Positions 5,897 through 8,586 of a DNA stretch of 8,586 bases are shown here, piece after piece. Numbering within the stretch: the stretch's first letter is position 1; every line of letters begins with the position of its first letter. A program made the position numbers and the translations under genes. The DNA lies in NCBI GenBank assembly GCA_937859855.1, contig CALMAR010000293.1, forward strand, positions 1 to 8,586. Reading direction: 5' to 3'. The notes beneath the pieces were generated by a model that saw only the letters and a list, made by a program, of their open reading frames with translations, did no database searches and was not told where the DNA came from. The DNA is from an uncultured Kineosporia sp. (GTDB lineage Bacteria > Actinomycetota > Actinomycetes > Actinomycetales > Kineosporiaceae).

Positions 5897-6190
5897 ATGC
5901 GTTATAGCCTCGATGACGGGACGGTCGTGGAGTTCGAGGTGGATCAGCTTGCCGGGTACCGGCCGGCCGGGTCTGCGGACGTCGTGGCTGCAGTGCGTGT
6001 CGCGGTCGCTCCGGCGCTGGAGGCGGCCCGGGTCGTCGTGGAGAAAGCCCGCGCGGCTGCCCCGGACGAGGTTGAGGTGAAGTTCGGGATCAAGGTTAGT
6101 GGCCAGGCGAATTGGTGGATCGCCAAGGCCGCGACCGAGGGCAACTTCGAGATCACCTTGACCTGGAAGCGCGACACGGACCGGCCATGA
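5897..6190 (+). CDS. Trypco1-like (CU044_2847-type) protein
   Basis: 97-residue protein matching the small family found beside trypsin-like/STAND genes in actinobacteria. Residues 1-16 give the opening beta hairpin (YSLDDGTVVEFEV), 25-54 a long alanine-rich helix, and 57-92 the family ending: DEVEVKFGIKVSG, then ANWWIAKAATEGNFEITLTWKR. No catalytic motif or membrane segment is visible; it is thought to be an accessory or regulatory partner of the protease. The ATG at 5897 is preferred because the DDGT strand should begin the protein. The frame extends upstream to 5819 with Trp/Cys-rich codons unlike the family; a GTG at 5882 is a possible alternative. The Shine-Dalgarno is poor (AGG two bases before ATG), so leaderless translation is possible. 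Its stop overlaps the protease gene's start (ATGA), showing a coupled operon. Confidence 0.8.
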   Translation: MRYSLDDGTVVEFEVDQLAGYRPAGSADVVAAVRVAVAPALEAARVVVEKARAAAPDEVEVKFGIKVSGQANWWIAKAATEGNFEITLTWKRDTDRP

Positions 6191-8586
6191 GCACCCCGCC
6201 TCCTCAGGGGCCTGCCCGTCGGCCATCGCCTCCGCGCTATCCATGGGCGGTGTCGCTGCACCGTACTCCCGACCCGCGGTACGCAAACGGCGCTGGAGTG
6301 ATCATCTCCGCGCGGCAGGTGCTCACGTGTCGCCACATCGTCGAGGGCAAGAACGACGAGCACACGACTGCCCCGACCTCGGGACGGGGACCAATGTCCG
6401 ACCCGCTGCCAGAGTCCGCGACTTCGGCCATCACTGAGTCCGGGTCGGGCTGGTGGGTGGTCTGTCATCAGCACCAGCCCCGGTACGCCACGATCGCCGT
6501 CACACGGGTCACGTTCCCGCCGGACGGGTCGATGGTGGACCTGGCCCTGCTGGACCTCGCTGCTGACGTCCCGGCCGGTATCGTCCCCGCGCCGACGGCA
6601 TGGGTGGACGCCCACGAGCTGGTCGAGGATGGATGGTGGGCCTACGGCCACCCCGGTGGTGACCCGTTCGGCAACACCGCCCGAGGCGACGTAGGCGATG
6701 TCCTGGGCTTTGGGACCGTACGGTTGGACTTGAACGGCGTGCCCGGTGAGAAGATCACGTCCGGGTTCTCCGGCGCCGGGCTGTGGTCCACGACCAGGCT
6801 CGCCGTCATCGGCGTGGTTGCCGAGCATGGACCTGACGGCGGCGGACGAGCGATCTGCCTCAGCCACGTCCCGGAGCATTTTCCCGAAGCCGTATTCGCC
6901 ACCCCACGTGGTCCGCGCGAGGCGCTGTCCCCAGCGACCGAGCGGGCACCTGATCAGCTCCCGAAACAGGGGCTAGATCAGCCGGAGGATCCAGGCCAGA
7001 TAGACCCCGCGTCGTTCGGGGTGCTGCCTGCACTCGGATCGGTGGTCGGTGCCGTCCCGGACAGACCGCAGCCCTGGATCGATCGCCCGGACCTCTTAGC
7101 TCGCCTCGCCGAGGCACTCGACCCCGGCGGGGAGAGGCCGTCGGTGGTGTGCCTGGTCGGGCCGGGTGGTGCAGGAAAGTCTCAACTCGCCGGCGAGTGT
7201 GCGCGTCGCTTCACTGATACAGGTCAGGCCGTGACGATCTGGATTGGCGCCCAGAGCGCATCCGATCTTCGTGAGGGGTTCGCCGGGCTCGGCCGCAACC
7301 TTGGGCTAGGGGCAGACGGGGAAGACCCGACGGCGATCACACGCAAGACCGTTGCATTCCTCGGTCGGGTCAGCTCCCCGGTACTGCTGGTCCTCGACAA
7401 CGCCGAGAACCTAGGCACAGTCGAGCCGTACCTGCCGGCGGCAGACGGGCAGTGCCGAGTGCTGATCACCACGAGGGACCAGGACGAGCGGTTCCATGAC
7501 CTCGGGCAAGTCATAAACGTTGCTGGGGTGAATCTCTCGACAGCTGCGCAATTCCTGACCGACAGCGGCTTGTCCAGCGACGCTGCCCACGCTGCGACGT
7601 CCGCGGTCGAGGGGCTTCCGCTAGCCCTGGCGATCCTCGCAGACATTGCCCGCACCCTGTCGCCCCGTCCAACCGGCGGATCCATCACCGTCGGAGACAT
7701 CGTCATCGGAACCTCGATTAATGCGGACCGTGGCGGCATCGCAACCGGGACGATCTCGGGTGACGTCACAACCCAACCCGGCCGCAAAGCCGCGGATGAG
7801 AACACCTCTGACCCTGTTGAGATTGTCCTGAGGCAGGCCGTCATCAGCGCTGCGCAGAACATCCCGGGCGGTGAAGCGGTGCTCACCACGCTGGCCGTTC
7901 TGAGCCCAGACGGTGCGAGCCTGCCGATCCTTACCCGGATCGTGGCAGGCGAACAGGCCGCTGCCGAGGCCACCGTGACCCTGCTCGCGCAGACCGGGCT
8001 GCTCTCCCGCACCGGCGACGGCACCGTGACCTTGCACCGGCTGACCTCAACCGTCATCCGGGGCCTGTACACGGCCGAGATCCTTCAGGCCCGTGTCAAC
8101 GCTGCCGTACGACTGAGGCCGCTGGTTGCGCACCGGGAGGCTTCACCGCAACTGACCAGTCAGGATGCTGAAGTTCTGCGGGACGTCCGTGAACTTGTTC
8201 AGGCCCTTGACTCGGCCACTCCCGCAGCGCTAGCCAGCCAAACCGCCGGCCTGGCGAACGACACCCTGGACTTGCTCGATTATGCAGGAGACGGGACGAC
8301 GCAGGTGTCTCTTGCTGAAGAGCTCGCCTTCCGCCTCGAGCGGGTGGTGGGCCCAGAGCACCCCGACACCCTGACCTCCCGCAGCAACCTCGCCGTCGGC
8401 TACCAGGCGGTGGGCCGCTCCGCGGAGGCGGTCGCCCTGGACGAGGTGACCGTGGCCGCCCGGGAGCGGGTGCTGGGCCCAGAGCACCCCGACACCCTGA
8501 CCTCCCGCAGCAACCTCGCCATCGGCTACCGGGCGGTCGGCCGCTCCGCGGAGGCGGTCACCCTCTGGGAGGTGACCCTGGCCGCC
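6187..8586 (+). CDS. Trypsin-like protease / NB-ARC NTPase / TPR fusion (3' end outside window)
   Basis: The first 800 codons are open to the right edge, so the protein is truncated only by the window. Residues about 18-238 form a trypsin-like serine protease with an intact-looking triad: His50 in LTCRHIV, Asp118 in MVDLALL, Ser195 in GFSGAGLW; AYGHPGG (152-158) is also typical. After a Pro/Gln-rich linker comes the NTPase: P-loop GPGGAGKS (325-332), Walker B VLLVLDNAEN (Asp404), sensor LITTRD (425-431) and GLPLAL (476-481). An unusual Thr/Ile/Gly-rich insertion (499-528) with ADRGGIA follows directly. A helical region leads to TPR units at 718 and 760, the second cut by the edge. There is no signal peptide, so it acts in the cytoplasm. 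It is coupled to the Trypco1-like gene by ATGA. The likely role is an NLR-type sensor that activates its own protease to cleave a death effector or foreign protein. A TTA codon (7096-7098) suggests bldA dependence if the host is Streptomyces. Confidence 0.9.
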   Translation, partial: MSTPPPQGPARRPSPPRYPWAVSLHRTPDPRYANGAGVIISARQVLTCRHIVEGKNDEHTTAPTSGRGPMSDPLPESATSAITESGSGWWVVCHQHQPRYATIAVTRVTFPPDGSMVDLALLDLAADVPAGIVPAPTAWVDAHELVEDGWWAYGHPGGDPFGNTARGDVGDVLGFGTVRLDLNGVPGEKITSGFSGAGLWSTTRLAVIGVVAEHGPDGGGRAICLSHVPEHFPEAVFATPRGPREALSPATERAPDQLPKQGLDQPEDPGQIDPASFGVLPALGSVVGAVPDRPQPWIDRPDLLARLAEALDPGGERPSVVCLVGPGGAGKSQLAGECARRFTDTGQAVTIWIGAQSASDLREGFAGLGRNLGLGADGEDPTAITRKTVAFLGRVSSPVLLVLDNAENLGTVEPYLPAADGQCRVLITTRDQDERFHDLGQVINVAGVNLSTAAQFLTDSGLSSDAAHAATSAVEGLPLALAILADIARTLSPRPTGGSITVGDIVIGTSINADRGGIATGTISGDVTTQPGRKAADENTSDPVEIVLRQAVISAAQNIPGGEAVLTTLAVLSPDGASLPILTRIVAGEQAAAEATVTLLAQTGLLSRTGDGTVTLHRLTSTVIRGLYTAEILQARVNAAVRLRPLVAHREASPQLTSQDAEVLRDVRELVQALDSATPAALASQTAGLANDTLDLLDYAGDGTTQVSLAEELAFRLERVVGPEHPDTLTSRSNLAVGYQAVGRSAEAVALDEVTVAARERVLGPEHPDTLTSRSNLAIGYRAVGRSAEAVTLWEVTLAA
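7681..7770 (+). other. ADRGGIA motif inserted in the NTPase domain
   Basis: Codons for residues 499-528 of the protease-NTPase, directly after the GLPLAL segment and before the helical region. It contains ITVGDIVIGT, ADRGGIA and GTISGDVT and is the counterpart of residues 110-138 of the divergent 151-residue protein. Signalling motifs of this kind normally sit at a protein terminus, so a location inside the NB-ARC/ARC part is unusual and may expose the motif only when the NTPase opens. Confidence 0.5.
8338..8586 (+). repeat. TPR-coding 126-bp repeat array, start of second copy
   Basis: Units begin at 8338 and 8464 (42 codons apart); the second lacks only three bases at the window edge, and the array probably continues. 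Both match the units of 3056-3808 nearly base for base but in opposite orientation; the 8464-8586 unit differs from the minus-strand unit at 3556-3431 at only a few codons (T/G after DTL, SRS/SRN, GYR/GYQ). The protein pattern is ERV(L/V)GPEHPDTLTSRSNLA, as in the other gene. Confidence 0.9.

Noticed and set aside
5944..6879. Long minus-strand frame opposite the Trypco1-like and protease genes
   Set aside because: It lies antisense to two well supported coupled genes and shows no domain.
7224..8072. 282-codon minus-strand frame opposite the NTPase domain
   Set aside because: It is antisense to the conserved NB-ARC motifs, with a Ser/Thr/Val-rich composition typical of a shadow frame.

Overview
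This is high-GC DNA, most likely from an actinomycete (Streptomyces-like or a related filamentous genus). The support is the strongly G/C-ending codons, an XRE regulator of the DUF5753 type, and a Trypco1 (CU044_2847-type) / trypsin-like / STAND NTPase / TPR gene pair of the kind known from multicellular actinobacteria. The species cannot be read from the sequence.

Left part (1-3055): bases 190-465 carry what looks like a frameshifted remnant of a glycosyltransferase. It is followed on the minus strand by an XRE-DUF5753 transcriptional regulator (470-1339), preceded by four TGCA boxes at exactly 7-bp spacing, and by a 78-residue two-helix membrane protein (1417-1653) whose leader holds an 18-bp hairpin. 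Bases 1719-3055 hold no convincing gene, only a few secondary-structure and direct-repeat elements and possibly eroded coding relics.

Right part (3056-8586): two divergent operons share a 181-bp intergenic region (5716-5896). The minus-strand operon encodes a 151-residue protein (helical N-terminal domain, amyloid/beta-like C-terminal motif; 5260-5715) followed, with a CTGA overlap, by an NB-ARC-type STAND NTPase ending in six 42-residue tetratricopeptide repeats (3056-5263). The plus-strand operon encodes a 97-residue Trypco1-like protein (5897-6190) followed, with an ATGA overlap, by a trypsin-like protease / NB-ARC / TPR fusion (6187 to beyond the right edge).

The region reads as a double NLR-like conflict (immunity or programmed death) island. 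The two NTPases would sense a trigger through their TPR arrays. The 151-residue protein and the protease domain are the candidate effectors. A motif centred on ADRGGIA is shared by the 151-residue protein and by an insertion inside the protease-NTPase, and a shorter form lies at the N terminus of the other NTPase, suggesting homotypic signalling between the two systems. The TPR units are close to identical at DNA level between the two genes and lie in inverted orientation about 4.5 kb apart, which favours gene conversion or inversion. These functional statements are inference; domain assignments rest on motifs read by eye.
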